Positions 15,627 through 25,002 of a stretch of DNA of 41,659 bases are shown piece by piece; the stretch's first letter is position 1; each line of letters starts with the position of its first letter. The notes below the pieces were generated by a model. That model searched no databases. It saw only the letters and a program-made list of their open reading frames with translations, and was not told where the DNA came from. The DNA is taken from contig CAMUPF010000015.1 of NCBI GenBank assembly GCA_947090755.1, forward strand, positions 1 to 41,659. The letters are read 5' to 3'. Position numbers and translations under genes: made by a program. The stretch comes from an uncultured Candidatus Melainabacteria bacterium (GTDB taxonomy: Bacteria; Cyanobacteriota; Vampirovibrionia; Gastranaerophilales; Gastranaerophilaceae).

Positions 15627-16706
15627 ATGATTATAGAAGATTTATTAGAACAACTTGTAAGAGAAGGGGGTAGTGACCTTCACGTGTCAAGCAACTTATC
15701 CCCTGTTATTCGTGTGGATGGTAAGTTAAAACGTATTGATGTTCCGCCTCTTAGTCCGCAGGATGTTGAAACTTTATTGTTCCCTATGCTTTCTAATGAA
15801 CAACGCCGGAAACTTGAACAGGACTGGGAACTTGACTTTTCTTACGGGATTGAAGGCCTTAGCCGTTTCAGGGTAAACTTCTATAAAGATAAAGGTAATT
15901 ATGCGGCTGCATTCCGTACTATTACATCTACTGTTCCGAGTTTTGAACAACTTGGACTTCCTGAAGTTGTCAAACGTACCGCGAATTCGCCCAGAGGGCT
16001 TGTGCTGGTTACAGGGCCTACCGGTTCCGGTAAATCTACAACACTTGCGGCTATGATTGACCATATTAACCAGACAAAAGCAGAGCACATCCTTACAATC
16101 GAAGACCCTATCGAGTTTGTGCATACGTCCAAGAAAAGTGTTGTTCACCAGCGTGAATTAGGTATGGACACACGTTCGTTTGCTAACGCTCTTAAATCCG
16201 CACTCCGTGAAGACCCTGATATCATTCTGGTCGGTGAGATGCGTGACTTTGAAACAATTTCTCTTGCTCTGACAGCGGCTGAAACAGGTCACTTAGTGTT
16301 CGGTACACTTCACACCTCTTCTGCTTCACAAACCGTTGACCGTATTATCGACGTTTTCCCTGAAGGTCAGCAGCAACAAATTCGTGTACAGATTGCAAAC
16401 TCTCTTGTTGCGATTTTTGCACAAACACTTTTGCCGAAAACGCTTCCGGACGGAACGAAAAAAGGTCGTGTAATGGCTCAGGAAATTCTTATTTCTAACG
16501 GTGCAATCTCCAACCTTATTCGTGAAGGTAAATCCGCTCAGATTTATTCTTCTATCCAGATGGGACAAGGACAGGGCATGCAAACTCTTGAAGCATCACT
16601 TGCGGAACTTTGTAACAAAGGACTTGTTACTGTTGAAGACGCGCTTGCAAAAACTTCAAGACAGGAAGAGTTTAAACGTCTTTTGAAAGAAGCTAAAGAA
16701 AGATAA
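15627..16706 (+). CDS. pilT: Twitching motility ATPase PilT
   Basis: Hexameric ATPase that depolymerises type IV pili and powers retraction, twitching and DNA uptake. In 359 residues one sees the N-terminal GGSDLHVSSNLSPVIRVDG, Walker A GPTGSGKST (about 130-138), the Asp box, Walker B DIILVGEMRD (about 197-206), the His box TGHLVFGTLHTSSA, and the PilT hallmark AISNLIREGKSAQIYSS. It shows that the host has a retractable type IV pilus system, into which the prepilin-like proteins of this window could fit. It is followed by a repeat instead of a standard terminator. Confidence 0.96.
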   Translation: MIIEDLLEQLVREGGSDLHVSSNLSPVIRVDGKLKRIDVPPLSPQDVETLLFPMLSNEQRRKLEQDWELDFSYGIEGLSRFRVNFYKDKGNYAAAFRTITSTVPSFEQLGLPEVVKRTANSPRGLVLVTGPTGSGKSTTLAAMIDHINQTKAEHILTIEDPIEFVHTSKKSVVHQRELGMDTRSFANALKSALREDPDIILVGEMRDFETISLALTAAETGHLVFGTLHTSSASQTVDRIIDVFPEGQQQQIRVQIANSLVAIFAQTLLPKTLPDGTKKGRVMAQEILISNGAISNLIREGKSAQIYSSIQMGQGQGMQTLEASLAELCNKGLVTVEDALAKTSRQEEFKRLLKEAKER

Positions 16707-16708
16707 GT

Positions 16709-16825
16709 TCCGAAGAAATTTCGCGATGTGTCAGTATAGCGAAATTTCGGAGTGACGTGTTAGACAGCGCAGCCGCGGATTGGCAAACCGCGTTTGCCAA
16801 ACAGGCGGCGGAGGACTGCTTTTAT
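16709..16825 (+). repeat. Interspersed repeat, copy B
   Basis: A hairpin (GAAATTTCGC at 16715-16724, GCGAAATTTC at 16739-16748) is followed by AGTGACGTGTTAGACAGCG, CAGCCGCGGATTGGC and GGCGGCGGAGGACTGCTTTTA. It closely matches repeat copy A (6302-6415) after the hairpin. It ends right at the ATG of the next gene and its GGAGGA may serve as that gene's SD. Confidence 0.7.
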
Positions 16826-17806
16826 ATGAAAACGGCACAGGTTTTTGACGGACATATAAAGATTAAAAATGTTTCTGATTTGAAACTGGATGGACGCAAA
16901 GGGGCTATAGTTAAGGTTTTGGGCTGCGGCCTGTGCGGTTCTGATATAATAAAAGTTGACCATAAATCCGTGCCGGATGGAACTGTACTCGGGCATGAAA
17001 TTGTCGCAGAGATTTTAGAAATTGATTCAGAAACGGAATTTAAAGCCGGCGATGTTATAGTTACAACGCACCACATCCCTTGCGGAAAATGTACATACTG
17101 TAAAAACGGTAATGTTTCAATGTGCAGACATTTTAAAGAAACAAATCTTTTGCCCGGAGGCTTTAGCGAACAAGTTTTTCTTTCTGAAGAACATTTGCAA
17201 AATGTCGCGTATTTAAAACCCGAAAACCTGAGTGTTACTGAAGCGTCTTTTTACGAACCGCTTTCCTGCTGTGTAAGAGCCGTCAGGCGTGCAAAACTTC
17301 TTCCTGAGAGTGAAGTTCTTGTTCTGGGGCTTGGTTCAATCGGGATTTTGATGGCGCAGACGCTTAATGCGGACGGAATGAAGGTTTTAGGTTGTGACTT
17401 GCGTCCTGAACGTGTTGAAGCGTTGAAAAATTTTGGCGTTGACGCTGTGACTTCGCTGCCGGAAGGGTTTCGGCCGAATGCTGTTTTCCTAACTGCCGGT
17501 GCTGACAAAACCGTTGAGATTGCGATAAAAACCGTACGTGATGGCGGAAAAATTGTCGTTTTTTCCAGCACTCCGAATGATTTCCCGTATTCAAATAACG
17601 AAATTTATTATCGTGAATTAACCGTGCTGGGAAGTTATTCGCCTGATTTGTGTGATATGCGTCAATCACTGCACTTGCTTAGAACCGGACGTGTGAAGGT
17701 TAAAGGGCTGTCAACGGTCTATGCACTTGAAGATTTGGAACAGGCGATAAACGACACCAAAAGCGCGAAAATTATAAAAGCGTTTATAAAAATTGCCATG
17801 TCTTGA
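16826..17806 (+). CDS. Zinc-dependent medium-chain alcohol/polyol dehydrogenase
   Basis: NAD(P)-dependent dehydrogenase of the MDR superfamily (threonine/sorbitol dehydrogenase-like), 326 residues. The catalytic zinc ligands appear in CGLCGSD and GHE, the structural zinc cysteines in CGKCTYCKNGNVSMC, and the Rossmann motif in GLGSIGILMAQ. The substrate cannot be read from the sequence. The start is taken at 16826 because the frame upstream is repeat sequence and the family N-terminus begins at MKTAQVF. The GGAGGA inside the repeat, 11 bases upstream, is the only SD candidate. It ends before a hairpin shared with the convergent 26-residue gene. Confidence 0.88.
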   Translation: MKTAQVFDGHIKIKNVSDLKLDGRKGAIVKVLGCGLCGSDIIKVDHKSVPDGTVLGHEIVAEILEIDSETEFKAGDVIVTTHHIPCGKCTYCKNGNVSMCRHFKETNLLPGGFSEQVFLSEEHLQNVAYLKPENLSVTEASFYEPLSCCVRAVRRAKLLPESEVLVLGLGSIGILMAQTLNADGMKVLGCDLRPERVEALKNFGVDAVTSLPEGFRPNAVFLTAGADKTVEIAIKTVRDGGKIVVFSSTPNDFPYSNNEIYYRELTVLGSYSPDLCDMRQSLHLLRTGRVKVKGLSTVYALEDLEQAINDTKSAKIIKAFIKIAMS

Positions 17807-17837
17807 CAAACGGATAAAAATCGTAAATAATATAAAT

Positions 17838-17894
17838 GTAGGGCGAGAGCCTTTAGCCTTAAGCAACACTAAAGACTCTTTCTACGCACCCTAC
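17838..17894. terminator. Long imperfect hairpin between two convergent genes
   Basis: GTAGGGCGAGAGCCTTTAG pairs with CTAAAGACTCTTT and CACCCTAC around an inner loop. On the minus strand it is followed by ATTTATATTATTT, and it overlaps the stop codon of the 26-residue gene. Confidence 0.6.
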
Positions 17895-17971
17895 GGTTTA
17901 ATCAAATTTAATGCTATTACTGCGATTGAAAATGCTAGTAATAGCATTATTATTTTGTCAACCATAGACAT
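17891..17971 (-). CDS. 26-residue single-span membrane peptide
   Basis: A short gene with a near-perfect SD (AAAGGAGGGC, 4 bases before the ATG) and a good promoter upstream. The product starts MSMVDKIIMLLLAF, continues SIAVIALNLIKP and is almost entirely one hydrophobic helix with charges only at the ends (Asp/Lys at the N-side, Lys at the C-side). Small membrane proteins of this kind are often toxins of type I modules, transporter regulators or leader peptides. An ATG 6 bases further on is also possible. A hairpin terminator overlaps the stop. Confidence 0.6.
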   Translation of the reverse strand: MSMVDKIIMLLLAFSIAVIALNLIKP

Positions 17972-18045
17972 TTGCCCTCCTTTCGTCCAATTTCTACGTA
18001 AAATCGTGTGTGACGAAGTAGCAAGTGTGCTAGCCCTACAAAGTA

Positions 18046-18073
18046 ATTATATTATAAAATTGCCTTAATGCAA
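18046..18073 (-). promoter_or_regulatory. Promoter of the 26-residue membrane peptide
   Basis: TTGCAT (18068-18073) and TATAAT (18046-18051) with a 16-bp spacer. The start of transcription would be near 18039, leaving a leader of about 68 bases with a possible hairpin (CTTCGTC/GACGAAAG) that ends at the SD. Confidence 0.55.
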
Positions 18074-18121
18074 TAAATTATGACTTTGACGCCGTATATG
18101 TCAGTCGGTTTTATTCCCTTC

Positions 18122-18197
18122 TGTCACCCTGAACTTGATTCAGGATCTGGCCGCCGTCGCAACATTGGATAGATGCTGAAACAAGTTCAGCATGACA
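18122..18197. repeat. Palindromic intergenic repeat
   Basis: TGTCACCCTGAACTTGATTC at the left is the near reverse complement of GAAACAAGTTCAGCATGACA at the right, with CAGGATCT and AGATGCTG as inner arms. This motif type is widespread as a dispersed palindromic repeat in many bacteria. It lies between the 26-residue gene and murI and has no reading frame. Confidence 0.75.
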
Positions 18198-18231
18198 AAA
18201 TGCATTGATTTATTAAGTGTACTTACTTAAC

Positions 18232-19029
18232 TTATAACGTCACGAGTTCCGGTGTTTGGTTGAGTTCGCAGAAAAGTTTTGAGGCGGTCATAAAGTTTTC
18301 GGGGTTGGACGAAACATAAAAATGTTCACTGCCCTTGCCCGCCGTGTTAATAAGTCCGGAAGCAGTCAAATCTTCTTTGATATACTGCGCAAAATGTTTT
18401 GATGGATCGATTAAATCCGTTTCAGGGTAGAATTGTTTGATAATATCTTTCAAATAAGGGTAGTGCGTGCAGCCAAGAATTATTTTTTGCGGGTTGTACG
18501 GAAGCATTTCATTTACCCTTTCTTTTATTTGCATAAGGCTTTGAGGTTGGTTAAGTCTATGTTCTTCGACAATCCGAACCCATGCAGGGCAGGCGATTTC
18601 GGTGATTTTGAGTGAAGGATTGAGTTTGTTAATTGCCTTTGCGTAGGCGTGTGAATTAATCGTCGCAGGAGTGGCAAAAACCCCTAAGCGTTCTATAGGA
18701 AGCGTCGACATAACTTTTGCAACTGACTGGATTATAGGGTAAATTTTGAAGTCATAATCATCCTTGAGGGTTTCGTAAGTCATGGCAGAAGTGGTATTGC
18801 AAGCCATAACAACAGCTTTTACATCTTTTGCCGCGAAGAAATCGAAAATTTTGCGTGCGATTTTGATTAGTTCTTCCTGTGTTTTTTCGCCGTAAGGCAT
18901 ATTAATTGTGTCGCCGAAATAAAGAAAATCTTCATACGGAAGAAGTTTTTTCACTTCTTTATAAACGGTCAGTCCGCCGACACCTGAATCAAAAAACGCT
19001 ATTTTCCCCGTTGTGTTACTCTTGTCCAA
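18232..19029 (-). CDS. murI: Glutamate racemase
   Basis: Converts L- to D-glutamate for peptidoglycan. The 265-residue product shows FFDSGVGGLTV with the first catalytic region, the proton-relay VVMACNTTSA with the first catalytic Cys, and ILGCTHYPYL with the second Cys, all in the usual order. The start overlaps the amidase gene by 14 bases, so the two are transcribed together, fitting a cell-wall unit. No terminator hairpin is seen right after the stop. Confidence 0.96.
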   Translation of the reverse strand: MDKSNTTGKIAFFDSGVGGLTVYKEVKKLLPYEDFLYFGDTINMPYGEKTQEELIKIARKIFDFFAAKDVKAVVMACNTTSAMTYETLKDDYDFKIYPIIQSVAKVMSTLPIERLGVFATPATINSHAYAKAINKLNPSLKITEIACPAWVRIVEEHRLNQPQSLMQIKERVNEMLPYNPQKIILGCTHYPYLKDIIKQFYPETDLIDPSKHFAQYIKEDLTASGLINTAGKGSEHFYVSSNPENFMTASKLFCELNQTPELVTL

Positions 19030-20866
19030 AATATTTCAATACTCCCTCAACAATAGCTTTAGCTGTTTCCTGTTTTCTCTTTTCTGTTACGAGAAGTTTG
19101 CGTTCTTCTTCGTTTGATATAAATCCGATTTCGCAAAGGATTGCAGGAATTTCTGTATGATTTATAACATAAAATTTAGACTTAAACAAGCCCCTGTCAA
19201 AAGGTTTAAGGTTACTGATTAAGGTTTCGTGAACGGATTGTGCAAGTCCCATGCTTTCAGGATGGTAGTAGTGGGTTTCGATACCTTCGATTTCGGGTTT
19301 GACGCTGGAATTAACGTGGATACTGACGAAGATGTCGCCTTTTTCATTTGCAGCGGTTTCGACACGTTCCTGTAAAGAAACGTAATCGTCGGTGGTTCTG
19401 GTCATAATTACGTGGTGGCCAAGTTTTGTGAGTTCTTTTTGAACCTTTTTAGCCACATCAAGGGTGATTGTTTTTTCGTTAATTTCTCCCCTTATTGCGC
19501 CGTGGTCGGTTCCGCCGTGGCCCGCGTCGATTACGATTCGTTTTGACGGGATTTTGCTGGTCGGAATGTTGAATAATTGTTTTTTACTTCTTGCGGTTTC
19601 TTTTAAAACTACCTTTATGGATTTGCCGTCAGCGCCAAGATATGTGTTTACCTGAGAGTCCTGCCTGAGCGGAAGATAAATTCTCACACCCGCGCCTTTT
19701 TCAGAACAGATTAGTTTTGCGTTCCAGAAGAATGAGCCTGCGAAGTTTGACTTAAACTCTTCTTCGCTGAAATTAATTGCGTTATAGATTGTTAAAACAA
19801 GCGCGTTATTTTTGCGGTCAATACTGTGAACTACAGGCATGTCAAAGTTTAGGGTCATTGACTGCGTAAGGTCATTGATTTCCTGCGCTGAATATTGTAC
19901 GGGTTTTGAAAAGTTTTGTACAAGCTGCGCCGTGTCGTAAGTCTTTTGATTGATGAGCAGTACGGATTGATTGTCGGCAGCGATTACAGGTGTGTAGGCT
20001 TCTACGTTTTCAGTGTAGATTACGGCGCGTATTTTGTTTATTGCAAACTGCCCGATAACAACTTTATCTGTTTCATTAATCTGATATTCACGGTTTCTGA
20101 CCTCAGGCGCTGACAATGAGTTTGGAAAATCGTAGATTAATCGTGTCGGGTTTTGTAAAACCATTGGTTTTTCGAATGTCATTTCGCCAAACCCGCTTAG
20201 AAGTATAGAATTAGGGCGTGCCGTTACGTTGTTCAAATAGTACTTTGTATTCAGTTTAAATCTTTTAAAATCCGGTTCATCCTTTTGCTGCACAATAGTT
20301 TCCGACGGTTGAACGTTAAAAGCATTTTGAATCTCGACGGCCATATTTAGGGGTGTTACAGGTTCTGAATACACGACTTTTAAGTTTTCGTAAAAATCGC
20401 TTGATGAAGCATGTTCGTCGCGGTAGATATGTTGATAGTAATCATTTTGAATATCATTACCGTTCAGGCGCATAATGATATTGTTTTTTATTCTGTAAAA
20501 TTTTATGTCTTTAATTACTTTGTCATTTTTAGGATAAAGTACAACGCGAACAATATTCGGATTGTTTTGAAACTGGCTGATTAAGATTCTGTCAAAGTTT
20601 CCGCTATGAAACACCCAGTCTTGTTTAGGAATTGTTAAGACAGTTGAATCAATATCAAAATAGTATCTCGTCGGATTATCAAGTTTTTTTAGCGTAATAT
20701 TTTCCGCAATAGTGCCCTCGAATGTATCTTTTGCACTGAGCACCACAATCGCGTTTGACAGGTCATAATTCGCCGAAACCACTCTGAAATCTGCGCCAAA
20801 AGCCGTTTGGGCAAATACAAGAATCATTATTAAAAATAGTTTTAAAACAAGAAAAAATCTTCCCAT
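19016..20866 (-). CDS. N-acetylmuramoyl-L-alanine amidase (Amidase_3) with AMIN-like N-terminal region
   Basis: Exported peptidoglycan hydrolase that cleaves the amide between N-acetylmuramic acid and L-alanine. It has a signal peptide (VLKLFLIMILVFAQTAFGA), a long beta-rich region of about 400 residues with AMIN-like repeats for cell-wall targeting, and a zinc-dependent amidase_3 domain from about residue 440: VIDAGHGGTDHGA, a downstream Glu in GEINEKTITL, FVSIHVNSS and the terminal AILCEIGFISNEEE. At 616 residues it resembles AmiC-type enzymes. It forms a unit with murI. Confidence 0.92.
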   Translation of the reverse strand: MGRFFLVLKLFLIMILVFAQTAFGADFRVVSANYDLSNAIVVLSAKDTFEGTIAENITLKKLDNPTRYYFDIDSTVLTIPKQDWVFHSGNFDRILISQFQNNPNIVRVVLYPKNDKVIKDIKFYRIKNNIIMRLNGNDIQNDYYQHIYRDEHASSSDFYENLKVVYSEPVTPLNMAVEIQNAFNVQPSETIVQQKDEPDFKRFKLNTKYYLNNVTARPNSILLSGFGEMTFEKPMVLQNPTRLIYDFPNSLSAPEVRNREYQINETDKVVIGQFAINKIRAVIYTENVEAYTPVIAADNQSVLLINQKTYDTAQLVQNFSKPVQYSAQEINDLTQSMTLNFDMPVVHSIDRKNNALVLTIYNAINFSEEEFKSNFAGSFFWNAKLICSEKGAGVRIYLPLRQDSQVNTYLGADGKSIKVVLKETARSKKQLFNIPTSKIPSKRIVIDAGHGGTDHGAIRGEINEKTITLDVAKKVQKELTKLGHHVIMTRTTDDYVSLQERVETAANEKGDIFVSIHVNSSVKPEIEGIETHYYHPESMGLAQSVHETLISNLKPFDRGLFKSKFYVINHTEIPAILCEIGFISNEEERKLLVTEKRKQETAKAIVEGVLKYFGQE

Positions 20867-20951
20867 AATAAGAATTATAATCCTGCGAAATCAACTGCGC
20901 AAAAATGTAAAGAATGTTGAGAAATCCCCCCTATACAAAAACCGATTTATA

Positions 20952-21066
20952 TGCTACTATATTCTTACATGTAGTAGATAAAATTTTTTATAATATATGC
21001 AATGATAAATCAAAGATAAATTTTAATAATATTTGATAGAAAACCTGATAGGTTACATGTATCAGG
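20952..21066 (+). promoter_or_regulatory. Promoter and structured leader of rny
   Basis: An extended -10 (TGCTACTAT, 20952-20960) lies upstream of a leader of about 145 bases. The leader contains a hairpin CCTGATA/TATCAGG (21044-21066). No T run follows it, so it may be a regulatory or RNase site, not a terminator. The same intergenic region must hold the amidase promoter on the other strand. Confidence 0.4.
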
Positions 21067-21110
21067 CTTTGTATATCTTATTAAAAAATAGAAAAAGGAT
21101 AAGAACATTT

Positions 21111-22634
21111 ATGACTAACGTTTTATTAGTTGTTGCTGTTTTAGCGGTAATGGCTTTGACAGCGGTGCTTATCTCTCAGAATTCAAAAGTAAAAAAAGCC
21201 TTGACTGAAATTGAATTTGAAAAAAAATCAATTTCCGAAAAAGAAGGGCTTTTACTTAAAGAAGCGAGAATTAAAGCAAAGGAAGAACTGCAATCCGACA
21301 GGGAAAAACTTAACGAAGAAGAAAGAGAAAGACGTCAAGAGTTTGCAAGGTTAGAACAAAAACTTACTAAAAAAGAGGATATGCTTGAAGATAAGATTCA
21401 GGAATATACCGAAAAAGACTTACAGGCGCAAAGAAAACTTGACGAATTACTGGAAAAAGAAGACTATTTAGCAGGCATTGTTCAAAAACAAACAGAAGAA
21501 CTTGAAAGAATTTCAGGACTTTCTGCAGAAGACGCCAAAAGGATGCTTTTAGAACAAATTAAAAACGATTTGGCGCAGGAACAAATGCAGTTAATAAGAG
21601 AGAATGAAGCCAAAATAAAAGAGGTTTCACAGGAAAAAGCAAAAGAGATTCTCTCAACAACAATGCAAAGATGTATGATTGAACAGGTTGTTGAAACAAC
21701 GGTTTCGGTTGTAGCTTTGCCAAACGACGAGATGAAGGGCCGTATTATTGGCCGCGAAGGACGTAACATCAGAACTTTAGAAACTTTAACCGGTGTTGAT
21801 TTAATCATCGACGATACTCCGGAAGCTGTTGTTCTTTCAGGTTTTGATCCGATACGCCGCGAAATCGCCAAGTTGACACTCGAGAAATTAATCGTTGACG
21901 GACGTATTCACCCTGTAAGAATCGAAGAAACCGTCGAAAAAGCCAGAGAAGAAATTGACAAGAAAATCTGGCATGAAGGTGAAAATGCGGTTCTTGAAAT
22001 GGGTGTTATGGGCTTAAACAAAGAATTAATCAAGACTTTAGGCCGCCTGTATTACAGAACAAGTTACGGTCAGAATGTTTTGAAACACTCAATAGAAGTT
22101 GGCGCAATTGCCGGCATGCTTGCTGCCGAAATAGGTGCAAACGTAGCCGTCGCAAAACGTGCAGGCCTCTTACACGATATCGGTAAAGCCGTTGACCAGA
22201 CTCAAGAAGGTACCCATATTCAACTGGGTGTAGAACTTGCGAACCGTTATGGTGAAAAACCTGAAATTATTCACGCAATCGAAGCGCACCACGACGATGT
22301 AGTTGCAAACACAATCGAAGCAGTTCTTGTAAAAATTGCGGACGCAATTTCAGCGGGCAGACCGGGTGCAAGACGTGATACTCTTGAAATTTATATCAAA
22401 CGTCTTCAAAAAATCGAAGAAATCGTTAACAGCTATGAAGGAATCAAGCAATCGTTTGCGGTTCAGGCGGGTCGTGAGGTTAGAATTATAGTTCAGGCTG
22501 AAATGTTTGACGATCTCGCATCTCAAAAACTTGCGCGTGACGTTGCAAAACGCATTGAGGATGAACTTGATTATCCGGGACAAATAAGGGTAACAGTAGT
22601 TCGCGAATTTAGGACTACAGAAATCGCGAAGTAG
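21111..22634 (+). CDS. rny: Ribonuclease Y
   Basis: Membrane-anchored endoribonuclease that starts mRNA decay. In 507 residues one sees an N-terminal transmembrane segment ([18 protein letters not shown]), a long charged coiled coil (about 25-190), a KH domain with [15 protein letters not shown], and an HD domain with [11 protein letters not shown] and AIEAHHDD. The ATG at 21111 is chosen over an upstream in-frame ATG at 21033 because it has an SD (AAAAAGGA) and puts the membrane segment at the N-terminus as in known RNase Y. It leads the ymdB-PHP series. Confidence 0.95.
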   Translation: MTNVLLVVAVLAVMALTAVLISQNSKVKKALTEIEFEKKSISEKEGLLLKEARIKAKEELQSDREKLNEEERERRQEFARLEQKLTKKEDMLEDKIQEYTEKDLQAQRKLDELLEKEDYLAGIVQKQTEELERISGLSAEDAKRMLLEQIKNDLAQEQMQLIRENEAKIKEVSQEKAKEILSTTMQRCMIEQVVETTVSVVALPNDEMKGRIIGREGRNIRTLETLTGVDLIIDDTPEAVVLSGFDPIRREIAKLTLEKLIVDGRIHPVRIEETVEKAREEIDKKIWHEGENAVLEMGVMGLNKELIKTLGRLYYRTSYGQNVLKHSIEVGAIAGMLAAEIGANVAVAKRAGLLHDIGKAVDQTQEGTHIQLGVELANRYGEKPEIIHAIEAHHDDVVANTIEAVLVKIADAISAGRPGARRDTLEIYIKRLQKIEEIVNSYEGIKQSFAVQAGREVRIIVQAEMFDDLASQKLARDVAKRIEDELDYPGQIRVTVVREFRTTEIAK

Positions 22635-22636
22635 TT

Positions 22637-23461
22637 ATGACAGAAAAATCAACGATAAAAATATTGTTTTTTGGTGATATGGTAGGCAAGCCGGGCAGGC
22701 TTGCCGTCCATGATTTTCTTGCCGGAAACTCAAAGAACTATGATTTTGTTATCGCAAACGGCGAAAACGCTTCGCACGGATTCGGGCTTACGTTAAAAAA
22801 TTACAACAACCTGTTGGATTTCGGTATTGATTGTATAACTTCGGGCAACCATATCTGGGATAAAAAAGAGATTTTTGAATACATTGACACTGCGGAAAAT
22901 TTAGTCCGTCCGCTTAATTACCCGAAAGGTACAAAAGGTCGCGGATGGAGAATTCTTGAAACTAAAAGCGGTGTGAAGATTGGTGTTATAAACTTTTTAG
23001 GGCGCGTGTTTATGAGCCCGATTGATTCACAATGGGAACTCGCTAAAGAAGCGATTGATGAAATTAAAAAAGAAACACCGATTGTGATTATTGATTTTCA
23101 CGCAGAAGCAACGGCAGAAAAAATCTGCTTTGCAAAGTACTGTTCAGAACTTGGTGTAAGTGCATTTTTTGGAACACATACCCATGTTCAAACAGCAGAC
23201 GAAAAGATTTTAAACAACATGGCATACATTACAGACGCAGGGTTTTGCGGAACCGTTGACAGCGTCATCGGGATGGAATACCAGACTTCACTAAACAGAT
23301 TTTTAACCTGTATGCCTGAACGTTATGATGTAGCAGACAGCAACGAAACCCAAATTAATGCGGTTGAAGTTGAAATTGATATCAACACAGGCTATGCTGT
23401 TGCTATAAAAAGGATTTCTTGTAATAGTAAAACAGAGGAAATAAAGGAACATGAAAATTGA
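22637..23461 (+). CDS. ymdB: YmdB-type metallophosphoesterase
   Basis: TIGR00282-family phosphoesterase, 274 residues, with metal-binding motifs ILFFGDMVGKPGR, VIANGENASHG, TSGNHIWDK, IIDFHAEAT and FFGTHTHVQTAD. The Bacillus homologue hydrolyses cyclic nucleotides and affects biofilm and RNase Y-linked gene expression. Gene order rny-ymdB is the same as in many Firmicutes; here the start is 2 bases after the rny stop. It overlaps the PHP gene by 11 bases. Confidence 0.94.
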   Translation: MTEKSTIKILFFGDMVGKPGRLAVHDFLAGNSKNYDFVIANGENASHGFGLTLKNYNNLLDFGIDCITSGNHIWDKKEIFEYIDTAENLVRPLNYPKGTKGRGWRILETKSGVKIGVINFLGRVFMSPIDSQWELAKEAIDEIKKETPIVIIDFHAEATAEKICFAKYCSELGVSAFFGTHTHVQTADEKILNNMAYITDAGFCGTVDSVIGMEYQTSLNRFLTCMPERYDVADSNETQINAVEVEIDINTGYAVAIKRISCNSKTEEIKEHEN

Positions 23462-24305
23462 CTTGCATGTGCACACCCTGTACTCGGACGGCGTGTACTC
23501 ACCTGAAAAAATAGTCGACACCGCAATTGATGTCGGATTACAGGCAATCTCTTTGACTGATCACGACAATATATTGTCGTGGCAGGTCGCGCAGGATTAT
23601 TTAAAACAGAAAAATTTAAACGATAAACTTGAAGTTATTCAAGGTGTTGAAATTAATACACTCCATAAAAATTATGAGGTTCATATCCTCGGATACTTTA
23701 TGGATACGACAAACAGTGATTTTAAAAGCCTTTTGAAGGCGCAGCAGCAGGCTCGTATTGTTCAGACAAAAGAAATCCTTAATCTTCTTGCTAAAAAAGA
23801 GGGTATAAAGATTAAGTTTGAAGATATTCAAAAACAGGTGGCCGAAGGCGGTAGTATCGGCCGGCCTCACATAGCCAAAGCTATTGCCAATGCCGGCGGA
23901 ACCAGTAATGTTATAGAGGCATACGCAAAATATATCAATGATTCATCACATGTTTATGTGCCGAGAAAAACAGTTTCCCCGTACGAAGCTGTAGAAGTAA
24001 TCTATGGTGCGGGCGGTGTTCCTGTAATTGCGCACCCTTATGACATTGATATCGCTGAGAAACTTATCAAAAACTTGATGTCCTGCGGACTTCGCGGAAT
24101 CGAGGCATACCATAGAAAACACTCACCTGCCTGTGTTGAATATTTTTCATCAATGGCAGAAGAATTAGGACTTATCGTTACAGGCGGTTCGGATTTCCAC
24201 GCACCGAACTCTCTTAACGGACAGATTGTGTTAGGCAAAAACTTTGTTCCTGAATGGATTTATGACAAACTGGTTCAGGAAAAAAGAATGATGGACTTAG
24301 CATAA
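23451..24305 (+). CDS. PHP-domain phosphoesterase (RNase AM/YciV-like)
   Basis: 284-residue PHP phosphoesterase. The metal motifs are DLHVHTLYSDG, SLTDHDN, EVHILGYF, IGRPHIAKA, VIAHPYD and GGSDFHAPN, in the order seen in the YciV/TrpH group, whose members act as 5'-3' exonucleases on short RNAs or as 3',5'-bisphosphate phosphatases. The overlap with ymdB and proximity to rny suggest RNA turnover. Exact substrate is inferred. Confidence 0.9.
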   Translation: MKIDLHVHTLYSDGVYSPEKIVDTAIDVGLQAISLTDHDNILSWQVAQDYLKQKNLNDKLEVIQGVEINTLHKNYEVHILGYFMDTTNSDFKSLLKAQQQARIVQTKEILNLLAKKEGIKIKFEDIQKQVAEGGSIGRPHIAKAIANAGGTSNVIEAYAKYINDSSHVYVPRKTVSPYEAVEVIYGAGGVPVIAHPYDIDIAEKLIKNLMSCGLRGIEAYHRKHSPACVEYFSSMAEELGLIVTGGSDFHAPNSLNGQIVLGKNFVPEWIYDKLVQEKRMMDLA

Positions 24306-24360
24306 GCGCCTGAGGCACCTCCTATTTGGATTCGGGCTGACGGTCAACGGAGAACTTCCT

Positions 24361-25002
24361 ATGAATTTTAGAAAATTCTGGAAAATTGAATATACATTAA
24401 CACTTTTTGCGATATTTGCAATATTTATTCTGCTTTTGCCGACAACTATTCAAAACGCAAGACAGGCAAGCCTTATTTCAAAGTGGAACGCAAAATATAA
24501 TCGTGTAAATTATATGTTTTCGGTTTTGAACACTCACTCAAACGAGGATATAATCAAGAGTTTGAAAAATGCCTCAACAAATGAAGAAAAAAGCAGGTTG
24601 ATGATATTGTTAATGCGTCCATACCTGCGTATATCCTCGCATCATGTTCCGAACCGGCGTTATCACCCGAAATATATGAATAATTCCAAAATAGGCAAGG
24701 AACATCCATACTATTTTGAGGATTTTTATTTTGCAGAGAATAATACAATAATTGGCATAAAAGATTTGGAACAGGTTAGAGAAACTGACCCTATGTTTAT
24801 GCTGATGTTTGATATGAACGGCATGTTGCCTCCTAACCGCTGGGGCAAAGATATTTTCGGTGTAAATATATTTAGTCAGGGACGTATTGAACCGTTTGGC
24901 AAACAGTTTGATGTTCCTGAATTAAAAGTTGATTGTTCGGAAAAAGGGTTAGGTATAAATTGTTCTTATTATTATATAATAGGCGGGGGGTTCGATGAGT
25001 AA
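24361..25002 (+). CDS. Divergent minor prepilin-like protein with atypical N-terminus
   Basis: The 213-residue product starts with a short basic stretch (MNFRKFWKIEYTLTL) and one hydrophobic helix (FAIFAIFILLLPTTIQNARQ). It lacks the canonical G-FTxxE cleavage site, although a Glu lies just before the helix. Further on, MLMFDMNGMLPPNRWGKDIFG aligns with the DLNGNKGPNTVGKDIGF block of the Lcl_C-type prepilins in this window, and Cys residues occur only near the end. I take it as a relative of these prepilins, possibly anchored by an uncleaved helix. SD is GGAGAAC. It overlaps the LOG gene by 8 bases. Confidence 0.6.
   Translation: MNFRKFWKIEYTLTLFAIFAIFILLLPTTIQNARQASLISKWNAKYNRVNYMFSVLNTHSNEDIIKSLKNASTNEEKSRLMILLMRPYLRISSHHVPNRRYHPKYMNNSKIGKEHPYYFEDFYFAENNTIIGIKDLEQVRETDPMFMLMFDMNGMLPPNRWGKDIFGVNIFSQGRIEPFGKQFDVPELKVDCSEKGLGINCSYYYIIGGGFDE

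Noticed and set aside
16757-16825. GTG at 16757 as start of the zinc dehydrogenase
   Set aside because: The added 23 codons are repeat sequence shared with 6302-6415; the family N-terminus begins at 16826.
24982-24992. Run of six G at the overlap of the prepilin-like and LOG genes
   Set aside because: Six bases are too few to suggest frequent slippage, and both frames are intact.
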